Shown here one piece after another: positions 28,367-37,515 of a DNA stretch of 63,392 nucleotides. The position numbers and the translations under genes are program-made. Position 1 is the first letter of the stretch. Each line of letters opens with the position of its first letter. This DNA is from Afifellaceae bacterium (GTDB lineage: Bacteria; Pseudomonadota; Alphaproteobacteria; Rhizobiales; Afifellaceae). The notes beneath the pieces were generated by a model, which did not search any database, was not told the DNA's origin, and saw only the letters and a list, made by a program, of their open reading frames with translations. The DNA lies in contig JANQKG010000059.1 of the NCBI GenBank assembly GCA_028281235.1, positions 1 through 63,392 of the forward strand, read 5' to 3'.

Positions 28367-29389
28367 TTACCCGCCGATGCAGGTGTCGACGTTCTCCGGC
28401 GTGCAGACGTCAAGGCCGGTATAGGTCGGGTCGGCCGGCGCATCGCCGCCCTCAGCCATCTCCTTGATGGCGTAGATGACCCGGTAGCCCATCTCGAACG
28501 GCCGCTGGCCGACCTGACCGGCAGAGAGGCCTTCCTTCATCAGGTCGATCTGCACCGGCAGCGTGTCGGCGACGACAAGGGCGAGATCACCGCTGGCGAT
28601 CCGGTCCTTATGCTTCTCCGCGACGTTGCGGTAGGCGTCCGGCACGAATTGCGGGAAACCGCCGGTCGGGACGAAGGCATCGAGATCGGGATATTTGATC
28701 AGGATGTCTTCCATCTGCTGAACGGAAAGCGGGAAGTCGTCGTTGGTGTAGAGCGGGCAACCGTCGACCTCGGTCCAACCGTTCTGGCCGGTGAGGCGCT
28801 CACCCGGAGGATCGCCACGATCCACGCCGGCGAGCGTGTCGCGGATACCCTGCATGCGCTCATTGTGGTTGGCAGCGGCTGCGCCACCGGACTGGATGCA
28901 GATGGAGCCGCCATCCGGCTTGATCTGCTGGGCGAGCTTCGCCAGGTTCACGCCGATATCGTAATTGTGCGTGCCGATATAGGCGGTGCGCAGATCGGCG
29001 TGCTCGGCCAGAAGGTCGCTGTCCCACGTCAGAACAGGAATGCCGGCTTCCTTCGCACGCGGCAGAATGGAGGCCATGGCCGCGGCGTTGGACGGCGCCA
29101 CGCCGATGCCGTCAACGCCCTTGGCGATCAGGTCGGCCACGATCTGCACTTGCTCGTCGCCGCCACCATGCTCGGGCGGCCCGGTGAAGAAGCATTCCAC
29201 CTTGTCTTCGCCGATCTCCGCAACCGCCTTCTCACAGCCGAACTTGGCCTGATCGAAGAACGGATTGTTGAGGTTTTTCGGCACCACGGCGATGACGAGC
29301 TTGTCCATCGCGCTCGCCTGACCGGCGAAGAGTACGCCGACTGCTACGGCGCCGGCGAGAAGCACGGCGCTAGCTGATAGTTTCTTCAT
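28367..29389 (-). CDS. Sugar ABC transporter periplasmic substrate-binding protein
   Basis: 340 residues from ATG 29389, with GGAGGAAAT upstream. A signal peptide (MKKLSASAVLLAGAVAVGVL to AGQASA) precedes a type I periplasmic binding fold (LVIAVVPKNLNNPFFDQAKF, GVDGIGVAPSNAAAMASILP, AGIPVLTWDSDLLAEHADLR, MQGIRDTLAG). This places it in the ribose/xylose-binding RbsB-like group. Specific ligand unknown. Last gene of an ATPase-permease-binding protein operon, 40 bp after the permease, with a terminator behind it. Confidence 0.92.
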   Translation of the reverse strand: MKKLSASAVLLAGAVAVGVLFAGQASAMDKLVIAVVPKNLNNPFFDQAKFGCEKAVAEIGEDKVECFFTGPPEHGGGDEQVQIVADLIAKGVDGIGVAPSNAAAMASILPRAKEAGIPVLTWDSDLLAEHADLRTAYIGTHNYDIGVNLAKLAQQIKPDGGSICIQSGGAAAANHNERMQGIRDTLAGVDRGDPPGERLTGQNGWTEVDGCPLYTNDDFPLSVQQMEDILIKYPDLDAFVPTGGFPQFVPDAYRNVAEKHKDRIASGDLALVVADTLPVQIDLMKEGLSAGQVGQRPFEMGYRVIYAIKEMAEGGDAPADPTYTGLDVCTPENVDTCIGG

Positions 29390-29428
29390 TCCATTTCCTC
29401 CCTTCAAAGTCAGGCGTGGCAACAAAGG

Positions 29429-30469
29429 TTACGCACGCCGCCGCCCGCGGATCTTCTCCAGAAGAACCGCGAGAATGATGAAGATGCCGACAAAGGCACC
29501 TTGCCAATTGGAATCGATGCCCTCCATGAGAAGGCTGTTGCGGATCACCTCAAGAAGCGCTGCGCCGACGACTGCGCCATAGGCGCTGCCCTCCCCGCCC
29601 ATCAGATTGGCGCCGCCGATCACGGTGGAGGCAATGACGCGGAGCTCATAAGTGGTGCCGAGCGCGTTGATCGCCGAGCCCTGCCAGCCGACGACGAGAA
29701 CCGCCGAAACCGCCGCAGTGAAGCCGGACAGCATATAGGCCTGCATCTTGACGCGGTCGACGGGAACGCCGGTCAGACGCGCCGCCTGCTCATTGCCGCC
29801 GATGGAATAGAGATGGCGGCCCCAGGTCGTGAACCTCAGCACAATGCCAACAATGACGGCGAGGATCACCAGCGCCCAGAAGATGTTGGAGAGGCCATAC
29901 ATCTCGCCGCCGCCTATCGCCTTGAAGCCGTCTCCGTCGGCGCCGAAATCGTAGATCATGCGGTTCTGCGACAAGACAATCGCCAGCGACCTGGCGAACG
30001 ACATCATCGCCAGGGTCACCACGAATGGCGACAGCCCAACATAGGCGATCAGAACGCCGTTGATCGTCCCGACTAGAATGCCGGTGAGAAGGCCTGCCAT
30101 AAGGGCGACATACCAGGCCTGACCATCCTGCAAGAGCAGGCCGCAAACTACGCCGGTCACGCCCATGATGGAGCCGACCGACAAATCGATGCCGCCGGTG
30201 ATGATCACCGCGACCATGCCGATCGCCATCAAACCGATGATGGCGAAGTTACGGGTCATGTTGGCGAAGTTGGCGACGCTGCCGAAGGAATCGGGCTGCC
30301 GAACCGTCATGACGACGATAATGAGAGCCAGCGCGACCGTCACCCAGAAGGGCTGACTGGAGAGGAGCTTCTCCAGCGGCGTCTGCTCCTTGATCGACAC
30401 CACGTCCTGGATGCTGACGTCACCGATATCGGGATGCGTCGTCGCACCGGATTGGGCTTCAGGCGGCAT
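29429..30469 (-). CDS. Sugar ABC transporter permease (RbsC/FrcC type)
   Basis: 346 residues, about ten hydrophobic segments, of the BPD_transp_2 family: IGLMAIGMVAVIITGGIDLS, VGSIMGVTGVVCGLLLQ, VGLSPFVVTLAMMSFARSLA, GWQGSAINALGTTYELRVIA, STVIGGANLMGGEGSAYGAV. The GGIDLSVGS and VIGGANLMGGEG motifs are typical of ribose-type permeases. Its start overlaps the end of the ATPase gene by 11 bp, so the two are translationally coupled. Confidence 0.93.
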   Translation of the reverse strand: MPPEAQSGATTHPDIGDVSIQDVVSIKEQTPLEKLLSSQPFWVTVALALIIVVMTVRQPDSFGSVANFANMTRNFAIIGLMAIGMVAVIITGGIDLSVGSIMGVTGVVCGLLLQDGQAWYVALMAGLLTGILVGTINGVLIAYVGLSPFVVTLAMMSFARSLAIVLSQNRMIYDFGADGDGFKAIGGGEMYGLSNIFWALVILAVIVGIVLRFTTWGRHLYSIGGNEQAARLTGVPVDRVKMQAYMLSGFTAAVSAVLVVGWQGSAINALGTTYELRVIASTVIGGANLMGGEGSAYGAVVGAALLEVIRNSLLMEGIDSNWQGAFVGIFIILAVLLEKIRGRRRA

Positions 30470-31199
30470 GGATCGCTCCCGTGATCAGCCCAGTGACCTC
30501 CTCAGGGCTTGAGTGCGACACCGGCTTCTCCGCCACCTTGCGGCCGCGCCTCAGCACCGCCACGCGGTCAGCGACGGTGAACACGTCGGGCATGCGGTGG
30601 CTGATCAGCACGATGGCGATCCCCTGATCCTTGAGGCGGCGGATCAGATCGAGCACCTCCGCCACCTGACGCACGGAGATCGCCGCGGTGGGCTCGTCCA
30701 TGAGCACGATCTTGGCTTCCGACAGCCGCGTGCGAGCGATGGCGACAGCCTGGCGCTGGCCGCCGGACATGCGGCGTACGAGATCATGCGGCCGCGTCTC
30801 CGATTTCAGTTCACCGAACAAGGCGCCGGCCCGGTCCGACATCGTCTTCGACGCCATGAACTTGAACGGCCCGAACCGCCAGCCGATCTCGCGGCTCAAA
30901 TAGACGTTGCCGGTTGCCGTCAGGTTGTCGCACAGCGCGAGGTCCTGATAGACGATCTCGATCCCCGCCTGGCGCGCGTCGAGCGGCTTATGAAAATGGA
31001 CGGGCCGATCCTGCAGGACCATCTCGCCGGATGTCGGCGGAAAGTTGCCGGCGATGATCTTCACCAAGGTCGACTTGCCGGCGCCGTTGTCACCCATGAG
31101 GCCGAGAACCTCGCCGGGTTCCAGCTCCAGGTCGACATCGGTCAGGGCGCGGATGGCACCAAAGCTCTTCGATATCTTGTTTAGCTTCAGGACAGCCAC
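30459..31199 (-). CDS. Sugar ABC transporter ATP-binding protein (single nucleotide-binding domain)
   Basis: 246 residues: Walker A GDNGAGKST, Q-loop region VYQDLALCDNLTA, signature RMSGGQRQAVAIARTRLSEA, Walker B IVLMDEPTAA and H-loop LISHRMPDVF. Ribose-type ATPases usually carry two fused domains (~500 residues); this single-domain version is like FrcA of rhizobia and would work as a homodimer. First gene of the transporter operon. Confidence 0.93.
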   Translation of the reverse strand: MAVLKLNKISKSFGAIRALTDVDLELEPGEVLGLMGDNGAGKSTLVKIIAGNFPPTSGEMVLQDRPVHFHKPLDARQAGIEIVYQDLALCDNLTATGNVYLSREIGWRFGPFKFMASKTMSDRAGALFGELKSETRPHDLVRRMSGGQRQAVAIARTRLSEAKIVLMDEPTAAISVRQVAEVLDLIRRLKDQGIAIVLISHRMPDVFTVADRVAVLRRGRKVAEKPVSHSSPEEVTGLITGAIHAA

Positions 31200-31268
31200 T
31201 TCACCCGTTGCCCGCTTCTATCGACGTTTCCTCGACCGGCTGGCTGCTGGCCGGTTTTCATTAATATG

Positions 31269-31297
31269 ACGATAGGGCTGTGGGTCAGGCTTGTCCA
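31269..31297 (-). promoter_or_regulatory. Candidate sigma-70 promoter of the sugar transporter operon
   Basis: On the minus strand TGGACA (31297-31292), a 17-bp spacer and TATCGT (31274-31269) lie about 70 bp upstream of the ATPase start. It matches five and four of six consensus bases. Judged by eye only. Confidence 0.4.
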
Positions 31298-31318
31298 GTG
31301 AGCACCGCACAGCGCGCC

Positions 31319-31990
31319 TCAGCCGACCACGATGATATGAAGCGCGCGCGGCCCGTGCGCCCCGAGGATCAGGGTCTGCTCAATGTCGGCGGAGCGCGAG
31401 GGTCCGGTCACAAGATTGACGGTGCGCGGCGCCTGGCCGGCGCCGAAACGCTCGCGCAGGCGCCGCCAGACCGTTTCATAGTCGCCGGCGATGTCGTCGG
31501 CCGACAGCATGACGATATGCGCATCGGGCAGGAAGTTGATCGTTGTCGGGTTGTCCGGCCCCGACACAAGCACCAGCGTGCCGGACTCCGCGACGCCGGC
31601 GATAGCGCGGCTCAGGCCGACCGCATCGCGGCCGTCCGATGCCCCACTCAGCCGCGTGAGGTTGGGCTCGCGGTCCCATGGCAGCGCGCTGATGGCTGGA
31701 TCCGCACCGGCACGGAAAGCGGCGGGGAGGTTCTGCTCGCGGAGATAGCGTGCAATTGCGGTGGGCACGTCGTCAGGCGCGGCCACGCTTTCGACGGTCG
31801 CAGAGACCGCCTCCGCCATCTCACGAAAGAGCGCCACGCGACCTTCGCGGTCGCGCTTGCCGCGTTCGGGGATCACGTTCGGCTCCGGCTTGTTCAGCCG
31901 CTCGGCAACGGCAGAGCGTCGTGCGGCCTCCTCGCCGGTCACGCCAAGGGCGTGCCTGACCTTGCGCAGCACGATCTCCCGACCGCTCAT
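31319..31990 (-). CDS. lutC: Lactate utilization protein LutC (LUD domain)
   Basis: 223 residues of the LUD/YkgG family (SGREIVLRKVRHALGVTGEE, ATVESVAAPDDVPTAIARYL, AGVAESGTLVLVSGPDNPTT, LNFLPDAHIVMLSADDI-like region, VTGPSRSADIEQTLILGAHG). The SRSADIEQ...GAHGPRALHI end is diagnostic. It is part of the LutABC iron-sulfur lactate oxidase. Start overlaps the lutB stop (ATGA). Confidence 0.92.
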   Translation of the reverse strand: MSGREIVLRKVRHALGVTGEEAARRSAVAERLNKPEPNVIPERGKRDREGRVALFREMAEAVSATVESVAAPDDVPTAIARYLREQNLPAAFRAGADPAISALPWDREPNLTRLSGASDGRDAVGLSRAIAGVAESGTLVLVSGPDNPTTINFLPDAHIVMLSADDIAGDYETVWRRLRERFGAGQAPRTVNLVTGPSRSADIEQTLILGAHGPRALHIIVVG

Positions 31991-33420
31991 GTCTTGCGGC
32001 CTTTGCTTTTCGCCCTGGCGCGGTAGGCGTTCATAAAGGTGCGGCCCTCAGGCGCCGGCAGGTCGCGATGCGCGGTCCAGCCGCCGGCGAGCGGCAGCAT
32101 GCGAAAGCGTCCACGATCCGATCCGAGATTACCGAGCGCCCGAATCATCAGGCCGGTGGCGAAGCGATAGAGCGCCGGGCGCCGGGCGAAGAACGCCCAG
32201 GCCCGTATCCCCCAGCGCTGAGGCGCCGGCGACAGACCGCGCTCAAATTCCTTGTCGCGCCAGTGCCGCATCATCTTGGGCAGCGGGATCTTCATCGGGC
32301 ACACGCTCTCGCAGCGCCCGCAGAAGGTGGAGGCGTTGGGCAGGTCGTGCGTCGCCTTCAGCCCGAAGATCGCGGGATCCAGCACCTGCCCCATCGGCCC
32401 GGGATAGGTCGCGCCATACGCGTGGCCGCCGACGGCGTGATAGACCGGGCAATGGTTCATGCAGGCGCCGCAGCGAATGCAGCGCAGCATGTCCTGGAAC
32501 TCCGTGCCGAGCATGGCGGTGCGTCCGTTGTCCAAAATGACAACGTGATATTCGTCCGGTCCGTCGGGATCGTCGGGCCGGCGCGGCCCGGTCGAAAGGG
32601 TCGTATAGACCGACATGTCCTGGCCGGTGGCGGAGCGAGCCAAGAGACGCAGAATGGTCGTGGCGTCCTCAAGTGTCGGCACGATCTTCTCAATCGACGC
32701 GATGACGATGTGGATGCGCGGCAATATCTGCGTCAGGTCGCCGTTGCCTTCATTGGTCACGATGATCGACGTTCCCGTCTCCGCAACGAGGAAGTTGGCG
32801 CCGGTGATGCCGACATCGGCGGCCAGGAAGCGATCGCGCAGAATGCCGCGTGCTTCTGCCAGGAGGCTTGTCGGCTCGGTGAGATCACGGTCGGCGGCAA
32901 GATGCGTGTGGACGCGGCGAAAGTCCGATTCCACCTGGTCCTGATTCACATGCACCGCCGGTGCGATGATGTGGCTTGGCACCTCGCCGCGAAGCTGGAT
33001 GATGTATTCGCCGAGATCGGTCTCCACCGGCTCAATGCCGTGCGCTTCAAGGTGATTGTTGAGATCGACCTCCTCGGCGATCATCGACTTGCCCTTGGTC
33101 ACCGTGCGCGCGCCGGCCTTGCGGCAGATGTCGAGAATGACATCGCGGGCGTCGGAAGCGGTCTCGGCGTAGTGCACGTGCCCGCCGGATTCGGCGACGC
33201 GCGTCTCGTAGGCTTCCAGGTAGAGGTCGAGGTGCGCGAGCGCATGGTCCTTGACGGCGCGCGCGGCCTCTCTCAGCGCTTCGAACTCCGGCAGCGCCGC
33301 GACGGATTTGGCGCGCTTCTCGATGAAGTTGGAGCGGACATGGGTGAGCGCGCGCTGGAGCTGATCGTCGTCAAGCGCGACGCGCACATTGTCCTTGAAG
33401 CGGTCGGCCGTGAGGTTCAC
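31987..33420 (-). CDS. lutB: Lactate utilization iron-sulfur protein LutB
   Basis: 477 residues. The N-terminal LUD domain (KSMIAEEVDLNNHLEAHGIE, DVGITGANFLVAETGTSIIV) is followed by a ferredoxin-like double cluster region: CIRCGACMNHCPVYHAVGGH and CGRCESVCPMKIPLPKMM, giving two [4Fe-4S] ligand sets, then a C-terminal DUF3390-like tail. Function: electron transfer subunit of L-lactate oxidation to pyruvate. Overlaps lutA and lutC by four bases each. Confidence 0.95.
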   Translation of the reverse strand: MNLTADRFKDNVRVALDDDQLQRALTHVRSNFIEKRAKSVAALPEFEALREAARAVKDHALAHLDLYLEAYETRVAESGGHVHYAETASDARDVILDICRKAGARTVTKGKSMIAEEVDLNNHLEAHGIEPVETDLGEYIIQLRGEVPSHIIAPAVHVNQDQVESDFRRVHTHLAADRDLTEPTSLLAEARGILRDRFLAADVGITGANFLVAETGTSIIVTNEGNGDLTQILPRIHIVIASIEKIVPTLEDATTILRLLARSATGQDMSVYTTLSTGPRRPDDPDGPDEYHVVILDNGRTAMLGTEFQDMLRCIRCGACMNHCPVYHAVGGHAYGATYPGPMGQVLDPAIFGLKATHDLPNASTFCGRCESVCPMKIPLPKMMRHWRDKEFERGLSPAPQRWGIRAWAFFARRPALYRFATGLMIRALGNLGSDRGRFRMLPLAGGWTAHRDLPAPEGRTFMNAYRARAKSKGRKT

Positions 33421-34187
33421 TCGCTGACACCCTCGCCGATGGCCGGCACATCCGTCATGCCGGCCAGAACCTCCGCGACGTGTCGGCTCTTTGTCGCCCG
33501 CCCTTCACGTTTCAGCTTGCCGGCCATGTTCATCAGGCAGCCAAGGTCGCCGGCAAGCAGCGTCTCAGCACCACTGTCGGCGATGTCCGCGGTCTTGCGT
33601 TCGACGATGGCGTTGGAGAGGTCGGGATATTTGACACAGAACGTTCCGCCGAAACCGCAGCAGACATCGGCATTCTTCAGTTCCAGAAGCTGCAGCCCGT
33701 CGACTGAGCCAAGCAACTGGCGCGGCTGCGCCTGGATGCCGAGTTCCCTGAGGCCCGAGCAGGAATCGTGATAGGTGACGGTGCCGTCATGCTGCGCCGT
33801 CACCGAGGTGACGCCAAGGACGTCGGTAAGAAAGCTGACGAGCTCGAACGTGTGCGCCGCCAGGCGCTCCGCTCTCGGTCGCCATTGCGCATCGTCGGCG
33901 AGAAGCGCCGGGTAGTGCTTCTTCAGCATGCCGGCGCAGGAGCCGGACGGCGCAACCACGTAATCGTAGGGCTCAAATGCCTCAATGACGGATTTGGCGA
34001 TCGCCCGCGCATCGGCACTGTCGCCGGAATTGTAGGCCGGCTGACCACAGCAGGTCTGCGACGCGGGGACGTCGATCGTGCAGCCCGCCTCCTCCAGGAG
34101 CTTGATGGCGGCAAACCCGACGCTCGGGCGAAACAGGTCGACCAGGCAGGTGACAAAGAGGCCGACATGCGGGGGCGTTAGGGTCAT
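33417..34187 (-). CDS. lutA: Lactate utilization protein LutA (CCG-domain oxidoreductase)
   Basis: 256 residues with the two cysteine-rich CCG motifs: TCCGQPAYNSGD in the first half and DVCCGFGGTFCVKYPDLSNA in the second; SCAGMLKKHYP lies between. GLF/VTCLVDLFRPSVGFAAIK starts the protein. First gene of lutABC, all coupled through ATGA overlaps. Its leader contains copy 2 of the ~140-bp repeat element about 110 bp upstream; no lutR/lldR regulator gene is adjacent. Confidence 0.93.
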   Translation of the reverse strand: MTLTPPHVGLFVTCLVDLFRPSVGFAAIKLLEEAGCTIDVPASQTCCGQPAYNSGDSADARAIAKSVIEAFEPYDYVVAPSGSCAGMLKKHYPALLADDAQWRPRAERLAAHTFELVSFLTDVLGVTSVTAQHDGTVTYHDSCSGLRELGIQAQPRQLLGSVDGLQLLELKNADVCCGFGGTFCVKYPDLSNAIVERKTADIADSGAETLLAGDLGCLMNMAGKLKREGRATKSRHVAEVLAGMTDVPAIGEGVSE

Positions 34188-34300
34188 CAGCGATCAATCC
34201 GGGCGGCCGAAATCAGAGACACATCGACCGCCCGACGATTGGCATGCGGCCTTGCGCCGGTCAAATGCAGCGTCAAGAGCCCGTTTGAGACTGCTTGCAG

Positions 34301-34439
34301 CGCGCCGTGTCGACAGTCGATCAGACGGCCGCCTGCCAGGAGAAGGCCGGTCAGAGTTCTTGTTCTTTGATTTTGGAGCCAGAACCGACCATCTTGGCGT
34401 GAGCGAACGTCTGATTATCCGGCCTCGCTCCGTGAGGTC
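34301..34439 (-). repeat. ~140-bp intergenic element, copy 2 (lutA leader)
   Basis: Reverse complement matches 21190-21331 along its length. On the minus strand it reads ACCTCACG...ATGGTCGGTTCTGGCTCC, AAATCAAAGAACAAGAACTC, ACCGGCCTTCTCCTGGCAGG, CGGCCGTCTGATCGAC and GTCGACACGGCGCGC. It ends about 113 bp upstream of lutA, in the same relative orientation as copy 1 to aatA. It occupies most of the 344-bp divergent gap between lutA and the DUF3422 gene. Confidence 0.8.
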
Positions 34440-34531
34440 GATTTTTCGAACAGGCTCCAAGGAGAGATTCATCGCGGTGGTTGCGCAAGCGCCCAATATT
34501 GTGATGTTGGGTGCGAATTGCTGGGAACGCC

Positions 34532-35818
34532 ATGAACGAGATGCCCAAAAACGCTGCAGCGTCCGCGCGCAGCCCGCTTGGCATGCCGGGACACCGCCTG
34601 CTGCCGCAGGTCCTGGGCGAGGTGCATGCGCGCCCGTTCCAGCTCTTGACGACGCCGCGCACCATCGTCCAGGTCGCCTTTCTCATCGAGCCGGGGACGG
34701 CAGATGCGCACATTGCCTCCATCGCGCAATTGGTGGAGGCGCGCGGCGGCACGCCGCCATCCGCCGATGCGCGCCATCTGACGATCGAATGGGGAAAGGG
34801 GCGGCTGCGCTGGGAGCGGCATACCGAATTCACAAAATGGACCTATGACGCGCCAGGCGTTGCGGATCTCCACGATCCGCTGAAGGGGCTTCCTTTCGCG
34901 GAATCGGTGGCGCCCGGGCCGGTCATCTCCGCCGCACGGATCGATCTCCTGCCGGAGGATGCGCGTGAATCGGTCCTCGCCTTCTTCGATCCGACCAGCC
35001 TTTGCTTCTCCAGCATGGAAGGCGGGCTGGCCGACGCGGCCAGCGACTTCCGGCAGGATGCCGACGGGCTCACGCGCATTGCCGTGCTCGATCGCGGGCT
35101 CGGCCCGGCACGCGCTGGCGCATTGACGCAGCGGCTCCTGGAAATTGAAGCCTATCGCACCTTGGCGCTGCTTGGACTTCCCGAAGCGCTGCGGCTCGTC
35201 CCCGTGCTGGGGCGAACGGAAGGCGAGCTGGTACGCATCACCGAGGCCATGGAGAAGGGCACGGTGGGAAGCCGCGAGCTGCTTGACGAGTTGATCGCGC
35301 TGTCAGCGTCACTGGAAGCGGAGGCGGTAGCGACATTGTCGCGCTTCGGCGCGAGCCTCGCTTACGAGAAGACGTTCCTGCAGCGGCTGGAGGTCCTCGC
35401 CGAGGAGCCGATCCCCGGTTACGAGATGTGGCAGACCTTCCTCAACCGCCGCATCGGGCCGGCGATGCGGACGTGCATGTCCGTCCAGAGCCGGCAGGAG
35501 ATTCTCTCCGCGAAGCTGGCGCGCACAGCCGACCTGCTGCGGACGCGGGTCGACGTGGAGCTGGAACAGCAGAACCGCGACCTTCTGTCCTCCATGAACC
35601 GGCGCGCCAAACTGCAATTGCGGCTGCAACGGACGGTGGAAGGCCTCTCCATTGCCGCCGTCAGCTATTACGTGGTCGGCCTTGTCAGCTATCTGGCGCA
35701 AGGAGCGCAGGATGCCGGGCTTGCCGTGCGCCCGGGGCTTATCGCCGCTGGGTCGGTACCGTTCGTCGTGCTGGTTGTGGCGCTGATCGTGCGGCGAATC
35801 CGATCACGGATGGAATAG
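34532..35818 (+). CDS. DUF3422 family membrane protein
   Basis: 428 residues from ATG 34532 (a GTG at 34511 is in frame but less well placed). The N-terminal HARPF motif (LGEVHARPFQLL), the FIEWG/LTIEWGKGRLRWERHTEF region and the middle helical part fit DUF3422; two C-terminal membrane segments (AAVSYYVVGLVSYLAQGA and SVPFVVLVVALIVRRI) anchor it. A long helical region (RRTADLLRTRVDVELEQQNR-like) precedes them. Function unknown. It stands between the divergent lut operon and glcDEF. Confidence 0.85.
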   Translation: MNEMPKNAAASARSPLGMPGHRLLPQVLGEVHARPFQLLTTPRTIVQVAFLIEPGTADAHIASIAQLVEARGGTPPSADARHLTIEWGKGRLRWERHTEFTKWTYDAPGVADLHDPLKGLPFAESVAPGPVISAARIDLLPEDARESVLAFFDPTSLCFSSMEGGLADAASDFRQDADGLTRIAVLDRGLGPARAGALTQRLLEIEAYRTLALLGLPEALRLVPVLGRTEGELVRITEAMEKGTVGSRELLDELIALSASLEAEAVATLSRFGASLAYEKTFLQRLEVLAEEPIPGYEMWQTFLNRRIGPAMRTCMSVQSRQEILSAKLARTADLLRTRVDVELEQQNRDLLSSMNRRAKLQLRLQRTVEGLSIAAVSYYVVGLVSYLAQGAQDAGLAVRPGLIAAGSVPFVVLVVALIVRRIRSRME

Positions 35819-35867
35819 GCCGCCTCCGCCCTACTGGACCGTGCGTCGACTCAGCCAGCAAAAGGCC

Positions 35868-35973
35868 CTAGAGCCTTATCCATTCTGATTGAATCAGAAC
35901 GGAGGCTCTACGTCTTTGCTGGAGCATGATCTTATCGGAAAACTGGTTTCCACTTTTCGGGATCATGCTCTAG
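35868..35973. repeat. Rhizobiales-type two-module palindromic repeat, copy 2
   Basis: Module 1: CTAGAGCCTTATCCATTCTG pairing with GAATCAGAACGGAGGCTC. Module 2: GGAGCATGATCTTATCGGAA pairing with CTTTTCGGGATCATGCTC. It ends 42 bp before the glcD start codon, so it lies in the glc operon leader region. Confidence 0.85.
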
Positions 35974-36015
35974 TGAAAAGAGCCAGCACCGCCCCTTTAT
36001 GCGCGAGGAGGACGA

Positions 36016-37509
36016 ATGACGCTGGCCATGCCGAAACCGAAGGACGACGTGCTCGCCAAGCGCGACACGATCGTGGCCGAGCTTCGGGCCATGGTCCCCG
36101 GCGAGGGCGTGCTGTCGGCTGAGGATGCGCTGAAGCCGTTTGAGACGGACGGCCTCACGGCCTATCGGCAAATTCCTCTTGTGGTGGTGCTGCCGGAGAC
36201 GGTTGAGCAGGTCAGCCGGGTCTTGCGCTACTGCCATGCCAACGGCATCCGCGTCGTGCCGCGCGGCTCCGGCACGTCGCTGTCCGGCGGAGCGCTGCCG
36301 CTTGCCGATGCGGTGCTTCTGGTGATGTCGAAGTTCAACAAGGTGCTCGACATCGACTTTGAGAACCGTGCCGCTGTGGTGCAGCCGGGCGTCACGAATC
36401 TCGGCGTGAGCAACGCCGTGGTGCATCGCGGCTTCTATTACGCGCCCGACCCGTCATCGCAGATCGCCTGCTCCATCGGCGGCAACGTGGCGGAAAATGC
36501 CGGCGGTGTGCATTGCCTGAAATACGGGCTGACCGCCAACAACGTTCTAGGCGTTGAGATGGTGCTGGTCACCGGCGAGGTGATCCGGTTGGGCGGCAAG
36601 CATCTTGATTCGGAAGCCTATGATCTGCTCGGGCTGATGACCGGCTCGGAGGGTCTGCTTGGTGTGGTGACTGAAGTCACCGTGCGGATTTTGCGAACGC
36701 CGGAAACCGCGCGCGCCATTCTCGTCGGCTTTCCGTCGAGCGAGGATGCCGGCCAATGCGTCGCTGACATCATCGCAGCGGGCATCATTCCCGGCGGCAT
36801 GGAAATGATGGACAAGCCGGCCATCAACGCGGCGGAGGATTTTGTGCAAGTCGGCTATCCGCGCGATGCAGAGGCGCTGCTCATCGTAGAGATCGACGGT
36901 CCGCGGCGCGAGGTGGAGCTCTTGTTGGAGCAGGTGGAGGAGATGGCACGCGCCAACAAGGCTGAGACGATCCGCGTCTCCAAGGACGATGCGGAGCGAC
37001 AGGCTTTCTGGGCCGGACGCAAGGCCGCCTTCCCGGCAGTCGGCCGGATCACGCCGGACTATTATTGCATGGATGGAACGATCCCGCGCAAGGAGATGCC
37101 GAAGGTGCTGGCGCGCATCCGCGAGCTGTCCGACACGTACGGTCTTCGCGTCGCCAATGTCTTTCATGCCGGCGACGGCAATTTGCATCCGCTCATTCTC
37201 TACGACGCCAACGAGCCTCATCAGCTTGAGAAGGCGGAGGCGTTCGGCGCCGACATCCTGCGGCTCTGCGTGGAGGTCGGCGGCGTGTTGACGGGCGAGC
37301 ATGGCGTTGGCGTGGAGAAGCGCGACTTGATGCCGACGATGTTCTCCAAGGATGATCTGGCGCAGCAGGAGCGCGTCAAATGCGCCTTTGATCCAGACCA
37401 CCTGCTCAACCCGGGAAAGATGTTCCCCGAGCTGCACCGTTGTGCCGAGCTCGGCCGTATGCATGTGCACAAAGGCCAGTTGCCGTTCCCCGACCTTCCT
37501 CGGTTCTGA
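36016..37509 (+). CDS. glcD: Glycolate oxidase FAD-linked subunit GlcD
   Basis: 497 residues from ATG 36016 with AGGAGG five bases upstream. The FAD_binding_4 domain shows RVVPRGSGTSLSGGALPLAD, GVTNLGVSNAV, SIGGNVAENAGGVHCLKYGL and LMTGSEGLLGVVTEVTVRIL; the C-terminal FAD-oxidase domain ends with GDGNLHPLILYD, VGGVLTGEHGVGVEKRDLMP and FDPDHLLNPGKMFP. It oxidises glycolate (and possibly D-lactate) to glyoxylate. First gene of glcDEF, six bp before glcE. Confidence 0.96.
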   Translation: MTLAMPKPKDDVLAKRDTIVAELRAMVPGEGVLSAEDALKPFETDGLTAYRQIPLVVVLPETVEQVSRVLRYCHANGIRVVPRGSGTSLSGGALPLADAVLLVMSKFNKVLDIDFENRAAVVQPGVTNLGVSNAVVHRGFYYAPDPSSQIACSIGGNVAENAGGVHCLKYGLTANNVLGVEMVLVTGEVIRLGGKHLDSEAYDLLGLMTGSEGLLGVVTEVTVRILRTPETARAILVGFPSSEDAGQCVADIIAAGIIPGGMEMMDKPAINAAEDFVQVGYPRDAEALLIVEIDGPRREVELLLEQVEEMARANKAETIRVSKDDAERQAFWAGRKAAFPAVGRITPDYYCMDGTIPRKEMPKVLARIRELSDTYGLRVANVFHAGDGNLHPLILYDANEPHQLEKAEAFGADILRLCVEVGGVLTGEHGVGVEKRDLMPTMFSKDDLAQQERVKCAFDPDHLLNPGKMFPELHRCAELGRMHVHKGQLPFPDLPRF

Positions 37510-37515
37510 CGACGC

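Noticed and set aside
31200-31268. Plus-strand terminator-like hairpin (ACCGGC...GCCGGTTTTC)
   Set aside because: No plus-strand gene lies upstream; on the minus strand it falls in the leader of the ABC ATPase gene and has no T-run.
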